From positions 34,396,997-34,460,996 of the forward strand of contig NC_087156.1 in the NCBI RefSeq assembly GCF_035594125.1: DNA of 64,000 bases, given 5' to 3'. This DNA comes from Scylla paramamosain (taxonomy: Eukaryota > Arthropoda > Malacostraca > Decapoda > Portunidae). The translations under genes were made by a program, and so were the position numbers. Below the pieces are notes generated by a model, which saw nothing but the letters and a program-made list of their open reading frames with translations, was not told the origin of the DNA and searched no databases. Positions 29,086-43,075 of the stretch are shown here, in pieces. Every line of letters starts with the position of its first letter. Within the stretch, counting starts at the first letter, position 1.

Positions 29086-29852
29086 TGTGTGTGTGTGTGT
29101 AATAAATCAGGTTGTCTGATGGAATTAATCAATATAGTGTACTCATTTTCAATACTGCCAAGTATTTCTTGCTTGTGGTTACACAAAACATTAATGCTAT
29201 TGACTGCTGCAGTTTTTTTTTTTGTTCATTTGGTGAGATTTCATAGTTGAGAGAGGCATACCTTTGATTATCTAAAAACAGAAAGTAGAATTAAACACTG
29301 AAGTATAGATTCCCTTCTACATATATGTATGTTAAAGAAAACCTAATTTCACTGTGTTAAAAATAGGAAATCACGAAATTTGTTTAAAACCTATAATATA
29401 ATTCTAGATACAATTGGTCCTTGCTTCTTATGAGTATGATTATTATTTTTATTTTTATTTAATAAACTTTGGTGACTTTTTTTGCATTGCCAAGCACATA
29501 ATGGCATGAATTTGTGTACCACCACATCCAGTGACTCTGTTACTATTCATAATGGCATGGCACTATTTACCACCACACTCACCACATCTAGTCATACTAT
29601 GGCAGCACTCTCAACATAAATGTCACAGAAACTAAGTTTTTTGATGAATAGAGTCCATGGGAAGAGGAAGATTTTAAGAACTTCTAAGTATTAACCATGA
29701 CTGGATCATGAGCAGTAGATGCCACCATGCTTCACAGTGAAGAGCTCATGACAGTTGATTCATAAATTTATTTTGTGTTACAAATAATTGATCAGTTTAT
29801 ACCATTCTCTCACACTCGTGCCACATTCAACACTAATTTATCCTGAAGTTCA

Positions 29853-29940
29853 TCCATGAAGTTCAGATCTTTGAAACTTTTCTTCCTTAAAGAGGGTACT
29901 GCCGATTTTTTAATGGAACAGTGGACTCTTGTGAATGATG
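29853..29940. repeat. Dispersed repeat, copy 1
   Basis: Contains GAAGTTCAGATCTTTGA, TTTTCTTCCTTAAAGAGGGT and AGTGGACTCTTGTGAATGATG. A diverged direct copy lies at 32094-32181. It resembles no element I recognise. Confidence 0.8.
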
Positions 29941-31684
29941 GAAGCAGTAAGGACTGAATGGCACAGGCTAGAAAAAATAAAGAAACACTCAACATTGATG
30001 AAGCCACATGAATTTCTTTATATTGGTGGAAAGCATTGTGCTTTCCTTCTGTAGCTGTGTGGGGCACCATATGTATATTGACATTGGTTTTCACTGAAAA
30101 CAAAATGCTGAAATAGTATTCAGATGTCATAGTTTCATGAAGCAAAACAGTCTTCATTTTTCACACCCCCAACTCACCTCTCATCCCAGCCCACTGGTAT
30201 TCTATGTTCATGTAACCAAAGTATGCATTTCACATTAAATTGAAACTAAGTGTGATACAGTCAATAATGTTTTATATTATTTACATGAAAATGTGAAGAT
30301 ATTCATGTTTCTTCTTGTTTGGATTTTTTTTTTTTTTTTTTTCTCAAGAAAATATGATGTACAGTGGCCTTTGAAGACTTGAATCTTATATATGTAGAAT
30401 ATAGATTTATAAGGCTAATGCTTCCAGTATGATATAAGGTTTGACATAAGAAAACATTGCTGTGTCAGCCATCATGCAGCATGTGGATAAGAGAACGAGG
30501 TGAGATGCTGGTGGAAATATTGTGTGCACTAAAATCAACATATTGTGGACTGATTATTTTTTAGGTTTGTGTTACACATTGTTGAGGTGTTTTTGGATGA
30601 AAATTAGTCAATTAATCTTAAGAAAAATTTAATCGGAAAGCTAAGTGAATGCTTATGTATTAGTATTTTAGGATTTATTAAAAGCAATACCAAACTTTTC
30701 CACATGTTATAGTATGACAGGCTTTTGCAGAAATGAATGGGAGGAAGATGGTGTATGCAGAACAGATGATAAACATACTCTTGGTTAACAAATGTGATCT
30801 TGTTTAAAGGAATAAGACCATAGATCTTAAGAGACAGGAGATATGAGTGTCTTGCCTCCCTCCCCTGCCCCTATCACCATGCTAAGCTAAGCTGATTCAT
30901 CACCACCTTGACCTCTAATTGACAGAGTTGCTTTTGTATGTATATCCTGTTTGTTTGATTTCATGGTTTAGTGTCTGTGTGTATGTGTGTACACATAATT
31001 ATAATTAACTTCTTATTTAACAGTAAATTTGTATTAACCTAGCAGTTTTGCTGATTGATTTGAAATTACCTGCTAAGACATGGCTTTAATTGTGTGTGTA
31101 TTTTTGGGAAGTGGATGCGGGTTTCAGTGATGTAGAACTTTTTACCAGTGTTACTTGAAATTTGTTTCTTTTAGGTATTAAAAAGAAGTTTGATAATTAC
31201 CATATATATGAGATGTGAAAATTTAGCAATATATTAACATGAAAATAAATAATTGTGTAGATTTATGCTTGTGCAATCTATGATTCCTCCTCAAATACAT
31301 TTCTTTAGTTTGGTGTTCACACAAGCAGAGTTCTTCAATATATTCAGAAAATGAGAAAACTGTATGCCCTCTTTCTTCTCAAGATGCTGCAAGTTGAGAT
31401 TGTGAGAGTTGATGTGAGTTGTGAAATTTTACTGATATTGGCTACTCAAACTAACAAATATCATTCTGTAGTTGCAGTAATACCATACAACACAGTTGGG
31501 TTTTGAAGGCTTAGTTATGTAGCAGTTGAAATGTTAGACTTGAAATCCTTTTCAGTTAAATATACAATATGCAAATAGTGTCTGATTTGCTCTAACAAAT
31601 TAAAAAGCATACTTCTTATTTGGCATAAATCCTTCTTGATGCTGAAGTCTTGTATAATAATCTACATGTATATTTTGCAGATAG

Positions 31685-31760
31685 TAGTGGCAGACTGGTC
31701 AAGTGCTTGTTCCTTGTGTGGCAAACAATACAAGGTTTGAAGCCCTGTTGGGCAGAAATA
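31685..31760 (+). repeat. tRNA-derived SINE-like head
   Basis: TGGCAGACTGGTCAAGTGC fits the tRNA A-box well, and GGTTTGAAGCC at 31734 fits the B-box (GGTTCGANNCC). The spacing is close to that of a tRNA. The arms do not pair cleanly, so a SINE or a tRNA pseudogene is more likely than a functional tRNA. Confidence 0.55.
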
Positions 31761-32093
31761 TCTTGTGGCTATAGTATTGAATTCCTCCTTCCTTCCTCAC
31801 CCATGGGGCTGAAGTAGGTAAAAACAACCCCGTCCCCCTTCCCATGCTTGGGGTCCACCAGTGGCCATGATTCATGTTACTAGCCCTTTCAAACCAATAA
31901 TTCTGAGAAATGAGGCAATAAATGCATTCTTCGCTATCATTTTCACTAATATACATTATATATTGTAAAATAATGCATAAAGTTGATACTCTACGAGTAA
32001 ATAGCAAGTAAAAAAAAATGTTGGTGACCTTGAAGATAACTTCTGGGGGTCCCAGAGGCTGGCTAAGTCTACTGGTATGAGTTGCCAGTTATA

Positions 32094-32181
32094 CCATGAA
32101 GTTCAGATCTTTGACATTTTTCTTCCTTAAAGAGGGTACTGCCAAGTTTTGAAGGAGACATTAGTGGACTCCTGTGAGTGA
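32094..32181. repeat. Dispersed repeat, copy 2
   Basis: Direct, diverged copy of 29853-29940 with the same GAAGTTCAGATCTTTGA and TTCTTCCTTAAAGAGGGTAC blocks. Confidence 0.8.
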
Positions 32182-32294
32182 TGTACTTATGTCTAATGTT
32201 TCCCAGTCATGCTCTCTATCACACTTTTCCACAGACACTGCTGGCAAGAGATGCTCACTTTTATGGGCAGTGTGTGTGTGTGTGTGTGTGTGTA

Positions 32295-32686
32295 ATTAGT
32301 TGTATTTACCTAGTTATATTGTACAGGACATGAGCCAAAGCTCATTTTGTCCTGTCTCCATAACCATATTTATCTAGTTTCTCTTTAAACATGTGTACAC
32401 TGTTTGCTGCAACCACCTCTTCCTTCAGATCATCCAGATTTCAATAGTTCAATACGGGAAGTTGTATTTCTTGATGTTTGAACAACCACTCTTCTTTATT
32501 TTCTTCTCATGCCCCCTCATCCATCTCTCTCCCTCCTCCATCTGTGGTACCAAGTCCTTTCTGTCTATTCTTTCTATATTGTTTACTAATTTGTACAATG
32601 TTATCAGGTCTCCTCTCTCTTTTCTCTTGTACTGTTGGTAATCCCATCTCTTCAAATCTTTCTTTATAGCTTAAGATTGGTCTTGG
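32295..32686 (-). mobile_element. Family A retrotransposon 3' tail
   Basis: Minus strand, heavily 5'-truncated copy: only the C-terminal coding part (RKERGDLITLYKLVNNIERI, DRKDLVPQMEEGERWMRGH) and the 3' UTR, ending in the CTAGGTAAATAC edge beside a (TG)n run. It is nearly identical to 26005-26350. Confidence 0.9.
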
Positions 32687-34529
32687 GATCTGAGGATTGT
32701 CGTCTTTATGTTCAAGAAACTGTTCTCCTGGCTGGTGGTTTTATCCACAGTGAGGGGTTCTCATGGCAAAATTATTCTTTCTTCATATCCATTTTTCAGT
32801 GTTTCTATGAAGTACCCAAGTGCACACACTAAAGACAATAAATAATCATATCAAGTAATATACATAGATATAACAGCATGTCCATTTCTTTTGAAAATGA
32901 AGTCTTTGTTCATGATAGAGCAGTATTGAAACATTGGGACTTCCTTGATATGGTTCAACATCATCTGATTTTAGGTTCATCCCTAGCAACCATCACTCAT
33001 GAATTTATCCCACCTTGTTTGTATGTAATGTTAATGGGATGTCATTATAAACTTTCTTTCTACATCCATTCTCCTGTCCACAGCAACATGCAACCTTTGC
33101 ACCCTGCAAGGGATTTGAACTCAGGAGTCAAGATATACACTCAGAGTACATAAACAATAAAATATGTAAAAAGAGGTTATAACACTGCACCTGGAGGAGA
33201 GAAAGTACAGAATAGATGGTGCAAAGTTTGAATGAAAATAACATAGTACAAAAGATATTTATTTAGAGCATAAGATAGTTACAAGAGTAAGATCAATCCT
33301 TGTTTTTTCTTAATCTGTGGCACCATAATGGCAGCAGTGGTTAGCAGGCAACCGAGACACTGCCTGGGTGGCTACAAGTACATGAATCAGGAATCAGGAA
33401 AAGGAGTCAATGGATGTGGCCCAAACAGTCAATTCATGTAGTTCATCAAAACTTTTGGAAGTGTTTAAGCAGGATGCAAGTGAGTTACATAACAGACACT
33501 GGATACATCAAGAAATATTTTCTTGGTATTTATACAAGTGGTTGTGAAGAGGATAATACAGGAACAGGTAGCTTTTCTTATTAACCAAGGAAAGTAAATT
33601 TTTATACCCCACTTTAGCCAATAAAATACCCTTAAGATTTTACAAGGGATTTAAAAAAAAAATCAACATTAATATATTGTTCATTCTTCATTACTTGAAT
33701 AATGAATTATAAATTCAAAGCTACATGAAAATGTAAAATTTCTATACTAATATGTCAAGAAAGCATTATTTTGTATAGTTATTCTGAGGAAATTATAAGT
33801 GTTCAGATAAATAACATCAGGTATTGTAGTGCCTTAGTTTATAAAGCATCAGTCTTATGCATGTCTGCTATGTAACTTCCTGCATGACTAGTAACACAAA
33901 ACTACAATAAAAATATATGATAAGTTTTGCAATAGCATGTCTATGGACAAGTTTGGAATGGAAAAACACTATTCCACAATGAATGTTTGCACAATTCACA
34001 CAAATCTTTTACTTGAAAAGTTACACATAAGGGAAAATTTGAAATTTTGTTAAAGCAACAATGGAAGGTGCAAAGCTATTTTAAAAAGTAATCAGAACCT
34101 ATTGGTGCTAAATTGCAACAAAGTAGGTAGGTATTTAGTTTTTCCCATTATTCTGATTGCAATATTTGAGTCTTTGTTCAAAGTTAATTAAATGACAAGC
34201 CAGTGTTGTTAATATTCATTTAAACCTTCATGATCATTTGGTGCCTCCATCTGTAAATGAAAATAAATGAATTTTAAAGTTGTAATACATCTGAAACTCA
34301 GGTCATTATTATCCATCATAAGTTTTGTTATTTTCACATTTTATTATATGTTACAACAATCTGTTTTTCAGCCATATGTTTATCAATAATGTTGATATCA
34401 ATGAGTCATAAGTGTTTTCAAAAGAGCATATGAAATCTTTTTAATTATGATAGCACTACATTTAGTAAAATTTAATGGACATTCATTTTTTTTTTTTGCA
34501 AAATAATTACTTCTGTAAAATACTGATAT

Positions 34530-34653
<124 letters not shown>

Positions 34654-35026
34654 ATGAAGTTTTTCAAAATTAAGGTGCACTCAGACATAACAAACCCCTT
34701 ACTATATATATGTATATAAATAATGATTCATCATCACACTTCATTAGATGAAAACCTGACTCCCAACATTCACAACTCTGTTGTGTACTTACCTCTAGTA
34801 TTTGTTCAGAACAGGTAACAGGTGCAAAGCACCACGTCTCACCAACACTGGATTTTACGGATATTCAAAATTTGAGGCCGTCAGCCTACAGTTATTATGC
34901 ACAGATTAAAAATACCAAACAAACTTCTCACCCAGAACCAGTTCAGATTTTTAGCTACTTTGTACAAAGTACAACTAAAATTAAACAAAATATCTTGACA
35001 TCATTACAGAATGCATTTATATACTT

Positions 35027-35030
<4 letters not shown>

Positions 35031-35112
<82 letters not shown>
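35031..35112. repeat. (AT)n microsatellite
   Basis: Pure AT repeat of about 82 bp, 380 bp from the previous array. Confidence 0.99.
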
Positions 35113-35115
<3 letters not shown>

Positions 35116-35708
35116 CTGTAAAAAAATACTATGAGTACAGACAGACCCCCATTACTTTATGGATTTATTTTGTTTGTTTTCGACATTCTGACCAAAACTG
35201 AGAATAAAGTAACTAGACAAAAAAAAAAAAAATCTAGCAAGGAACTCAATATTTATTTGGCTATCCAATGTTATGAGAGAGGGAGAGGGAGAGGGAGAGA
35301 GAGTTCTATATTGGTAATAAGTTCACAACTCTGCTCTGTTATTATTTGAAGAAAGTTAATGCTTTACTCATTCTGTTACTGCACATATATATCAAATCCT
35401 GATGTGTGAACTACATACTGAACTCTCAATAGTAGCTCACATGGCCTTCCAATCCTACAAGAATGAAGAAAACCACTTGCCAGTGGCATACATTTAGGTA
35501 ACTTTCAAGAACTTTTTTTTATTTTTTATTTATGTCTATGAAATGCTTCTTAAGAACCAGTGATGACAGTGATGTCCTTAAATTATCTCCATGCACACAC
35601 TTTCATCAAGAACAATTTATCAAAGGAATCCACTGAATTCATATTCCTCCACTGTGCCATCTTTTGGTTTTTGTAGTCCCATCCTTTTCTGAATATTGGT
35701 GAATGACT

Positions 35709-35930
35709 GCACCTTAAAGAATTCTATTTGTAATCAACTCATTTTTGTAAAAACACATCCATTAACCTAATATCTAAAATATATTACTGTCCCCATCCAA
35801 TCAGAGCATCCACCCAATGCACCTTAAAGAATTCTATTTGTAATCAACTCATTTTTGTAATGGCACATCCATTAACCTAATATCTGAAATATATTACTGT
35901 CCCCATCCAATCAGTGCATCCACCCAATGT
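35709..35930. repeat. Tandem duplication, 2 x 110 bp
   Basis: GCACCTTAAAGAATTCTATT starts at 35709 and again at 35819. The units differ at a handful of bases, so the duplication is fairly recent. Confidence 0.93.
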
Positions 35931-35999
35931 TTTAACATAATGATGAAGTACATTATAATAGAAACATGAAAAATGATTATAATAATTAACATTAAGTAA

Positions 36000-36003
36000 T
36001 AAC

Positions 36004-36066
<63 letters not shown>
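36000..36066. repeat. (TAA)n microsatellite
   Basis: Trinucleotide array of about 67 bp. Confidence 0.98.
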
Positions 36067-36068
<2 letters not shown>

Positions 36069-36454
36069 TATGTATTTTCAATTATACAGAGTACCTTGTA
36101 CTTTTCTTGTTCCTCATCAAGGATACAAGTCATCATGTAACTCTTCTTCCAGTCATGAATTCTGCAGACTCATAAATGAATATCAACATTACAAGGAGAA
36201 TGTTTGCCCAATAAAATCAAGCACTTTCCTGAAATTCTTTATAATTCTATCCTCGAGGTAAAATTTTGCTGCCACTGATATCCAGTAGTGTACATGTTAG
36301 GCGTTCCATAAATTGGAAAACCATAATTTTGCATAATGTCAAATCATTGTAAATCCATGAAGCATGCAATATTTAGTGTTTGTATTCCCACAAGGCATAA
36401 TGCCCATCATACACTGTGTATACTGGAGTTTTTTATACAAATGCCTAGAATGTA

Positions 36455-37418
36455 CAATGGGTACTGAAAACACTGGGACCTAGCCTTATTTTGGCAGGCA
36501 AACATGCAGTCCCTGTTTTCATTGCACCAAAATTCATATAAGCTGATAAGACTTCACATATTGGTATATGGTAAGTCAGAAATCCTTGCTGAGTATTTGA
36601 GGGATGCTGGCTAACATGTCAGCACTCATCTATGCATGGTATGAGAAGGTTTATGCACCTGTTCATTGTTTTTATTTTTCCTAATTTTTTGCTGCCTTTG
36701 TTGCTGCTCTGAGCCCAACTCTATGGGAGGAGAAAGTTCCAATTAAAGAAAAATATTGAGGAGGACAGGGAGAGGGAAGTCCACTATCATGCGCCTATTT
36801 GCTACCTCACGTGAGATGCCACCTAACACCATACTCCAATATAGAAAGTGTCCTGGAAGGTCAGGAAAGACTACACCACTCGCTGACTGCCTTCTCAAGT
36901 TAGCTGTGAACAGAAACCCTAGGCTGACAGCAAAATGTCTCAGGAAATTCTATCCCAAGCTCCTTCAAGACATCACCATTTGCACCATCCAACACTGGCT
37001 CAAGCATCAGCTTGGCATACTGAATCATGTGGTGGCATACAAATCCCTACTGACTGGAACCATGTGGCATAAGCAGCTTGCTTTTGCTAAAGAGCACAAT
37101 AACTGGTCAGTGGCAGACTGGCAGAATTTTCTCTGGTCCAATGTGAGAAGTTTTCAAGTCATGACATCCCACAGACTGCAGGTAAGGCGCCCCGCCCCCT
37201 CTGACATAATTAGTACGACCCCAGGTACACCATTACAGTAGTGAAGCACAGGGCTTGCTGTTAGCCAGCATCCCTCAAATACTCAGCGAGGGTTCCTGAC
37301 TTGCCAGATTCCGATGTGACGTCATATTGGCTTATATGAATTTTGGCACGATAAAAACAGGGACTGCATGCTTGCCTACAGAAATGAGGCTAGGTCCCAG
37401 TGTTTTCGATGCCCACTG
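36455..37418 (+). mobile_element. Tc1-like DNA transposon with ~160-bp inverted ends
   Basis: The ends CAATGGGTACTGAAAACACT and its inverted partner (AGTGTTTTCGATGCCCACTG) are each flanked by TA, the Tc1/mariner target. The inverted repeats run about 160 bp (36455-36616 and 37260-37418), both ending at the block GATGCTGGCTAAC. Even the outer flanks mirror each other (GCCTAGAATG / CATTCTAGGC). A further partial end, GGCTAAGTCCCAGTATTTTC, follows at about 37430-37480. The interior carries a transposase remnant. Confidence 0.88.
36756..37241 (+). pseudogene. Tc1-like transposase, truncated
   Basis: The open frame of 161 codons covers the N-terminal paired-type HTH region (GRGKSTIMRLFATSREMPPN, KCPGRSGKTTPLADCLLKLA, NPRLTAKCLRKFYPKLLQD) up to the first catalytic motif. 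Where Tc1 transposases have WSDES, this copy has WSNVRSF, so the first catalytic Asp is lost. The rest of the DDE domain is absent, so it cannot be an active enzyme. Confidence 0.85.
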
Positions 37419-37489
37419 TACATTCTAGGCTGAAATGAGGCTAAGTCCCAGTATTTTCGGTGCCCACTGTGCCATGCAAATTCTAAGAA

Positions 37490-38220
<731 letters not shown>

Positions 38221-38459
38221 TAGGCTATGCAACAATGAACATGTATACCTGTATACCTTTCACCTAACTCCTCTGACTATAAGAAATTCTTTGACTACTT
38301 AACTTCCAAAGTGGAGCACATTCTGACCCTCTTCCCTTTGCAGAGATCTCCATTCTTGGAGACTTCATTGTTCACCACCAGCTTTGGCTTTCCTCTCCCT
38401 TCACTGACCATCCTGATGAACTAGCCTTCAACTTTGCTATCCTCCACGACCTAGAGAAA

Positions 38460-39335
38460 TTGGTGCAACACCCTACTTGTATTCCTGACCGTCTTGGAGA
38501 TACGCCCAACATTCTTGACCTTTTCCTGACCTCTAATCCTTCTGCTTATGCTGTCACCCTTTCGTCTCCATTGGGCTCCTCTGATCACAATCTCATATCT
38601 GTATCTTGTCCTATTGCTCCAATCCCTCCTCAGGATCTCCCTAAGCAAAGGAGCCTCTGGCATTTTGCCTCTGCTAGTTGGGGGGACCTGAGGAGGTATT
38701 TTGCTGATTTTCCTTGGAATGACTACTGCTTCCTTGTCAGAGACCCGTCTTTGTGTGCTGGGCGCATAACAGAGGTGATAGTGTCTGGCATGGAGGCATA
38801 CATTCCTCACTCTTTTTCTCGACCTAAACTTTCTAAACCTTGGTTTAACACAGCTTGTTCTCGTGCTATACATGATGTAGAGGTGGCCCACAAAAGGTAC
38901 TTAAGCCTTCCATCACCAGAATCTCATGCACTTTATATTTCTGCCCGGAACCATGCCAAGTCTGTTCTCCAACTAGCCAAAAACTCCTTCATTAACAGAA
39001 AGTGTCAAAACCTTTCAAGATCTAACTCCCCTCGTGACTTCTGGCATCTAGCCAAAAATATCTCCAATAACTTTGCTTCTTCTGCTTTCCCTCCTTTATT
39101 TCAACAAGATGGCACCACTGCTATCACATCTATTTCTGAAGCTGAACTCTTCACTCAAAGCTTTGCTAAAAACCCTACCTTGGATGATTCTGGGCTTGTT
39201 CCTCCCTCTCCTCCACCCTCTGACTACTTCATGCCACCTATTAAAATTCTTCGCAATGATGTTTTCCATGCCCTTGCTGGCCTAAACCCTCAGAAGGCTT
39301 ATGGACCTGATGGGGTCTGTCCTATTGTTCTCTGA
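38460..39335 (+). pseudogene. Retrotransposon pol fragment: EN end to RT start
   Basis: A 291-residue open frame with the endonuclease C-terminus ([31 protein letters not shown]), a basic linker ([39 protein letters not shown]) and the RT entry motif [10 protein letters not shown]. It ends at a TGA where an intact element would continue. The first Met here is internal, not a real start. Confidence 0.88.
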
Positions 39336-39686
39336 AACTGTGCCTCTGTGCTTGCACCTTGCCTAGTCAAACTCTTTGAGCTCTGTCTGTCAACATCTAC
39401 CTTTCCTTCTTGCTGGAAGTTTTTGCCTATATTCAGCCTGTTCCTAAAAAGGGTGACCGTTCTAATCCCACAAACTACTGTCCTATTGCTTTAATTTTCT
39501 GCCTATCTAAAGTTTTTTTAATCTATCCTCAACAGGAAGATTCTTAAACATCTATCACTTCACAACCTTCTATCTGATCGCCAGTATGGGTTCTGTCAAG
39601 GACGCTCTACTGGTGATCTTCTGGCTTTCCTTACGGAGTCTTGGTCATCCTCTTTTAGAGATTTTGATGAAACATTTCCTGTTGCC

Positions 39687-39935
39687 TTGGACATATCAAA
39701 AGCTTTTGATAGAGTCTGGCAGAAAGCTTTGATTTCTAAACTACCCTCCTACGGCTTCTATCCTTCTCTCAGTACCTTTATCTCAAGTTTCCTTTCTGAC
39801 TGTTCTATTGCTGCTGTGGTAGACAGTCACTGTTCTCCTAAATCTATTAACAATGGTGTTCCTCAGGGTTCTGTCTTGTCACCCACTCTTCTTCTTGTCA
39901 CCCACTCTTCTTATTATTCATTAATGATCTTTTAA
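39687..39935 (+). pseudogene. Retrotransposon RT palm fragment
   Basis: Contains the palm A motif DISKAFDRVW and the B motif NGVPQGSVLSP. It is then thrown out of frame by a short tandem duplication just before the TDD motif. Confidence 0.88.
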
Positions 39936-40894
39936 ACCAAACTTCTTGTCCTATCCACTCCTACACTGATGATACCATCCTGCACTTTTCCACGTCTTTT
40001 CATAGACGTCCAACCCTTCAGAAGGTAAATGAAGGAAAGCCACAGAACGCTTTCTAAAATTTCTGATTGGGGCAGAGCAAACAAACTTGGTACTGTTCAA
40101 TGCCTCAAAAACTCAATTCCTCCATCTATCAACTTGACACAACCTTCCAGACAACTATCCCCTCTTCTTCAATGATACTCAACTGTCCCCCTCTTCTACA
40201 TTAAACATCCTTGGTCTGTCCTTTACTTATAAACTGAACTGGAAACATCACATCTCATCTCTAGCTAAAACAGCTTCTATGAAGTTAGGTGTTCTGAGAT
40301 GTCTCTGCCAGTTTTTCTCACCCCCCCAGCTGCTAACTCTGTACAGGGACCTTATCTGTCCATGTATGGAGTATGCTTCACATGTCCACTCATACTGCTC
40401 TTCTAGACAGGGTGGAATCAAAAGCTTTTCATCTCATCAACTCCTCTTCTCTAACTGACTGTCTTCAGCCTCTCTCTCACCGCTGCAGTGTTGCATCTCT
40501 AGCTGTCTTCTACCGCTATTTCCATGCTAACTGCTCTTCTGATCTTGCTAACTACATGCCTCCCCTCCTCCCGCGGCCTCGCTGCACAAGACTCTCTTCT
40601 TTCTCTCACCCCTATTCTGTCCACCTCTCTAATGCAAGAGTTAACCAGTATTCTCAATCATTCATCCCTCTCTCTGGTAAACTCTGGAACTCCTTGCTTG
40701 CTTCTGTATTTCCACCTTCCTGACTTGAATTCCTTCAAGAGGGAGGTTTCAAGACACTTATTCATCAATTTTTGACTACTGATTTGAACCTCTTGTGGGA
40801 CTGGCATTTCAGTGTGCATTTTCAGTGGGCATTCTCTCTCTCTTTCCATGAACAAGAACAATCTAAAGATTACTGAATAGAATGAGACTGATTG

Positions 40895-40998
40895 AGAATG
40901 AAAATGTAATTACATATATGAGGGTGAGAGTGTGAGAAATAAAGAAAAAATGACAAAGTGAATGAGAATGAAAATGGAATTACATATATGAGTGAGAA
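40895..40998. repeat. Short tandem duplication
   Basis: GAGAATGAAAATGTAATTAC recurs as GAGAATGAAAATGGAATTAC about 65 bases on, each followed by ATATATGAG. Confidence 0.8.
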
Positions 40999-41026
40999 AG
41001 AGTGAAAAAGGATGAAGCAACACATG

Positions 41027-41030
<4 letters not shown>

Positions 41031-41099
<69 letters not shown>
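41031..41099. repeat. (AG)n microsatellite
   Basis: Pure AG repeat of about 69 bp. A (GT)n array of about 32 bp follows at 41309-41341. Confidence 0.98.
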
Positions 41100-41101
<2 letters not shown>

Positions 41102-41304
41102 CACTACCTTGTCCCTTATCTCTGACAAGTAAGGGGGAGGGGAGGTGATAGGGAGGGAGGTTTGAGATAAGATGAAAGAAGCGAAGGGAAAGGAAAAAAG
41201 AGGAAGGGACAGGCAGTGGATAGGTGTTTTAGTTTATTCCTATTAAATTTTCAGTGCTTTGATGAATGGCGAGTTATTAAATGACTGTGCATTGTTGTGT
41301 ACCC

Positions 41305-41342
<38 letters not shown>

Positions 41343-41344
41343 TA

Positions 41345-42979
41345 TAACTATGAAATGACAATCTACCATTACATGAAAGATAATTCAGAATCACATAATG
41401 CATAAATGTCGGTATGGAAGAAAATGCCAGCAAGGAAAATAGAAATGAAGTAACATGGTTGGATGGAAATAATATGGTTTCATAACTACCAGAGTGCTCT
41501 TTGTGATAGCACCAGCCACTTCCCTAATAATGTTCTGTGGCCACTGCCCAAATACCTTGTATGCCTCCTATGTCACCTTTCTGAAAGCATCCCCTCTGTA
41601 CCCTGAGTTGTATCCATGATGACAGTCCCTCCACTACCAAAAATATCCCTGTTTATTACAACCGTCTTAGTCTCATGGTTATCCTGCCAAAATTGTGATA
41701 ACTTATTTCCTTCCACTTTTCTGTCAGCTACAACTCATTTCCTCCCACTTTTCTGTCAGCTACATCATCAAAATCTTACATAAATTGAAATACCTGTCAT
41801 TATTCAAGTTGATGGGAGATGAAAATCTGACCTAAAGTGAATGGCTAGGTAACAGATCTTTTGGCCTATCAAGAAGCATGGTTGTTGAAATGATCATCCA
41901 TCTTGTGGCTTAAAATTTGTTGGTTATGTGACTAATTTTAGTGGGCAATCTATTCACCTTCAATTAGTGATTTGTACATTTCTTTTGTACATTTCTTTGA
42001 GCCTTTATTTAATCTTAGTTTACCTGAAAACATGATCACAATCCTAGAGATTCTTATTGTGTGCTGTCTTCTTAATGTTTTCAGTAATATTACTTGGAAT
42101 TCCTCAGTGCAGGCCTCCTACATCTGCATCTTCATATACGAGTATATGCAACTGATTATTTAAGTAATCCATGATAATCTAGCAATTTATATAATACATG
42201 GATTGCTTAAGGTACTTTCAAATTAAACTGATTATGATATAACCTATATTTCATTTAAAATATGATTCAGTTTTACTTTAAATTAACGAGACTTTGTTCC
42301 ACTTTAAAACTGTTACAAGTACCACTTTAAAACTGTTACAAGTACCTCAGTCTACAAGTACCTCAGTCAACAGGGTGAAGAACCTGAGTTTACAGCATAC
42401 ACCACCACCACCACCATGCTAACATGTTAGCTGGCCTCTGTGTTCCCTAACAGCTACATTTAGGTCATCATGTGTGTCTTAGCTATTTACATAGCTCAAC
42501 CAAAAAAATACAATGCTTTCTTGTAACACACCTCTTTTCTTTTTCTTCCTTTTATGAACTTGTGCCTTCTCAGTCACCATGAATCTATACTTATTCCACA
42601 CACACAAAAAAAAAAAAATAAAAAAAAATAAAAAAAAAAATAAATAAATAAATAAAAATTAAATAAATAAAATAAAAGAATAGAAAATGAATAAAATAAT
42701 AATAACAAAAAATAAGTAAATAAAAAAATAAAAAAATAAAAGAATGAATGTTCATTTATTATTTTTTATAACTTCAAGAATAGCATATATATATGCAAAA
42801 ATTCAAATGTTAAGGCATACAAATTAATGAACAAATTATTTCAAGACAAGTACATTAGCCTTAACAACCATGAATATCACAGGTAATTGGTAAACATACA
42901 AATCTGATATTTATAATTCTGCAACACACTACTTAAATGTCCCTTCACCTCAATAATAAACAGAATAATCCCATATATG

Positions 42980-42980
<1 letters not shown>
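41345..42980. other. Intergenic, small repeats only
   Basis: A 33-bp unit ending CCACTTTTCTGTCAGCTACA is tandemly duplicated at about 41700-41765. CCACTTTAAAACTGTTACAA is duplicated at about 42299-42345. An A-rich AAAATAAA tract lies at 42603-42745. No gene was recognised. Confidence 0.6.

Positions 42981-42982
<2 letters not shown>

Positions 42983-43073
<91 letters not shown>
42983..43073. repeat. (AT)n microsatellite, about 90 bp
   Basis: Pure AT repeat. Confidence 0.99.

Positions 43074-43075
<2 letters not shown>

Noticed and set aside
29810..30157. 115-codon minus frame in the intergenic region
   Set aside because: Its 3' part overlaps the dispersed repeat at 29853, and no domain is visible.
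31685..31760. Functional tRNA gene
   Set aside because: The A and B boxes are acceptable, but the acceptor and anticodon arms do not pair cleanly, so a SINE head or pseudogene fits better.
32878..33153. 91-codon plus frame
   Set aside because: No domain, no splice context, and ordinary length for chance in AT-rich DNA.
35709..35930. CRISPR-like or regulatory repeat array
   Set aside because: Only two 110-bp units with no spacers, in an animal genome: a plain tandem duplication.
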